Assembly: GCF_032854445.1 (NCBI RefSeq)
Contig: NC_088306.1
Span: 9,946,193 to 10,006,192, forward strand
Direction of reading: 5' to 3'
Source: Liolophura sinensis
Lineage: Eukaryota > Mollusca > Polyplacophora > Chitonida > Chitonidae
DNA length: 60,000 nt
The notes under the pieces were generated by a model. The model was not told the origin of the DNA, did no database searches, and saw nothing but the letters and a program-made list of their open reading frames with translations. Made by a program: the position numbers and the translations under genes. Within the stretch, counting starts at the first letter, position 1, and each line of letters begins with the position of its first letter. This document shows, piece after piece, positions 58,396 to 60,000 of this stretch.

Positions 58396-58935
58396 GTAAC
58401 GCATATTTTCTTGAGATCATTCGTTTGGGATATACAGCGCTAAATGTATCATTTCGGCAGAAACTTTCTCCAAAATGTACGCTGGGTACTAGCGTTCAGT
58501 TACCATATAGAACCTACCTAACTGAATCATACAGATTCGTTTGATACATTTTCTTATTTTAATGTCGTTCAAGATTTTGTCTCTCTTTCGACACTGGCCA
58601 ACTGTGTAGAGTAAATATCTCCAAAGTGTCTGACACGATGAACCAGAGATTGCGCTTCGAGTCTGTGACTTCAGTGGCTAGGGCGCCGTGAAACCAGTGC
58701 TTTATTTCAATGCCCAAATAGATCCACGAAGTCCAAAACCGTCTGCACAAACGTTGCAATATAAAGATAGGTACAACTGCTTTTGAAATGAAAGTTTTCG
58801 TGGATATATTAAGACAATGTTAATAATCACGATAAGCGCTTTATTGGCATAAACGAAAGAAAAGCCGCCTGTGCTCAAAATACAACCAAGGCATTCATGA
58901 AAGTGCAGCCACTTTGTCAATGGACTTATCGTAGA
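58396..58935. other. SLC17-B intron 2, left part; nothing recognised
   Basis: No exon 3 homologue (EFQWDKK-like) found up to the window end. Confidence 0.45.
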
Positions 58936-58938
58936 CTG

Positions 58939-59210
58939 GGGGCCTCCGTGGCTCAGTTGGTTAGCGCGCTAGCGCAGCGTAATGACCCACGAGTTCAAGT
59001 CCAGCTCATGCTGGCTTCCTCTCCGGCCGTACGCGGGAAGGTCTGTCAGCAACCTGTGGATGGTCGTGGGTTTCCCTCGGGCTCTACCAATTATTTGATT
59101 GGTGTTTTACGCCGTACTCTAGAATATTTCACTTATACGACGGCGGCCAGCATTATGGTGGGAGGAAACCGGGCAGAGCACGGGGGGAAACCCACGACCA
59201 TCCGTATACA
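58939..59210. mobile_element. Inverted SINE family 1 pair (head-forward, tail-reversed)
   Basis: The + strand head and body (GGCCTCCGTGGCTCAGTTGG to GTGGGTTTCCCTCGGGCTCT, 58939-59084) join a reverse-strand tail and body (TTATTTGATTGGTGTTTTAC to GGAAACCCACGACCATCCG, 59088-59205). The two overlap in sequence, so a hairpin can form. Confidence 0.9.
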
Positions 59211-59404
59211 GTATGTATAGTCACTTTGTAACATTATTGTGGCTTTATTGTTGTTTATTCTTGGAACGGTCAGACAGTTGCCCATGTCCGAAGTCAAACG
59301 CCTTGGAAAGTTACTCTTGGTTATGTTGACTTGCATATTGACTTACATTGGAATCACGATGAATATGGAAGCCGGATAAGGCGACCATCGTATCATTGTT
59401 CCAA

Positions 59405-59515
59405 CGAAGCACGAAACGATGGCACGATGATTCGAAGCGATGGCACAAAACATCGTACCATCGTTTCGTGCCATTGGGTCATCGCTTCATGCCTTCGTGC
59501 CATTGGCCTTAAGAC
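59405..59515. repeat. Imperfect inverted repeat (hairpin)
   Basis: GCACGAAACGATGGCACGATG and, downstream, CATCGTACCATCGTTTCGTGC are inverse with one mismatch. AAGCGATGGCAC pairs loosely with GTGCCATTGGGTCATCGCTT. Confidence 0.8.
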
Positions 59516-60000
59516 GATTGACTCATTTCCCTACACAAACTGTGCTATTAAAATCTTAAAGGAAAACATCTCAAAAATTCGAAGTAGGCATCACTGAATA
59601 GATCACTTAAAAACCATGCGCAAATATACTTTCACTTAATGTTTTAGATTTTTATGAAAAGAGTTAAAGGCGTTCAAACATTTCAATTGTAAGGTGGGCT
59701 TTATGGACCATACTGTCAGAGTTTATTAACGCTGGCCTCTCCGGAAGTTTTTCTAACTCTATTCACGACACTGAATGTTGGAATAACTGTTTTTACCCAT
59801 GAGTAAAACATTACTGAAATAATGTTCCCGCAGAAAAGGGTTACGGTACGTCAGAGTTCCTAGATACGATCAGCATGACTGATAAAGCCCACCAAACATA
59901 TGAATGCCATTCTACACTCTTCCAAAAACATGAAAAAATATATAAAGCATTTTTACGCATATTTTGTCCGTATGATGAACCTTACTTCATATTTTGGCTT
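59516..60000. other. Window end, within inferred SLC17-B intron; nothing recognised
   Basis: No supported feature. Confidence 0.4.

Overview
This is eukaryotic, animal DNA. Every gene is split by GT-AG introns, the proteins are metazoan (MCM7, SLC17 transporters, an LRR membrane receptor), and intergenic and intronic DNA is full of tRNA-headed SINEs. One abundant SINE ends in a tail resembling CGTAAAACACCAATCAAATAAATAAA, a kind I associate with mollusc genomes. My best guess is a mollusc or another lophotrochozoan. The species cannot be fixed from the sequence alone.

Layout. (1) 1-13161, + strand: sixteen coding exons of MCM7. Only the first ~28 codons lie off the left edge; the visible exons join to 700 codons plus a stop with no frame error. 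(2) 13162-18377: 3' UTR and intergenic DNA with SINEs. (3) 18378-20030, + strand: a 550-residue LRR receptor-like membrane protein in one coding exon, with a probable 5' UTR intron. (4) 20031-25120: intergenic, with SINE fragments and a 17-bp minisatellite. (5) 25121-33705, - strand: a complete 11-exon SLC17 (sialin/VGLUT-family) gene, called SLC17-A here. Its exons join to exactly 524 codons plus a stop. (6) 33706-40600: intergenic, with SINEs, a decayed minisatellite interrupted by a ~0.9 kb terminal-inverted-repeat element carrying decayed C2H2 zinc fingers, and a possible small mitochondrial-type first exon near 39.5 kb. (7) 41.2-48.2 kb and 50.45-55.6 kb, + strand: two diverged tandem copies of one segment (copy A and copy B). 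Copy B holds a 904-bp open exon encoding a repetitive ~301-residue sequence. Copy A holds a 5'-deleted, stop-containing pseudogene of that exon and has expanded two minisatellites to over 2 kb. (8) 58142-58395, + strand: one exon clearly paralogous to SLC17-A exon 2. Its acceptor phase fits the copy-B exon donor. I infer a second gene, SLC17-B, with a long repeat-encoded N-terminal extension; it runs off the right edge.

How it fits together. MCM7 is a housekeeping replication gene unrelated to its neighbours. The two SLC17 genes are paralogues in opposite orientation, about 21 kb apart 5' to 5', and the DNA between them has been reshaped by segmental duplication, satellite growth and SINE insertion. 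SLC17-A keeps the substrate-type arginines but has lost the acidic and histidine positions used for proton coupling in sialin and VGLUTs. SLC17-B appears to have gained a new N-terminal region from 21-bp tandem DNA. Together they look like a rapidly evolving transporter pair, the most interesting signal in the window.
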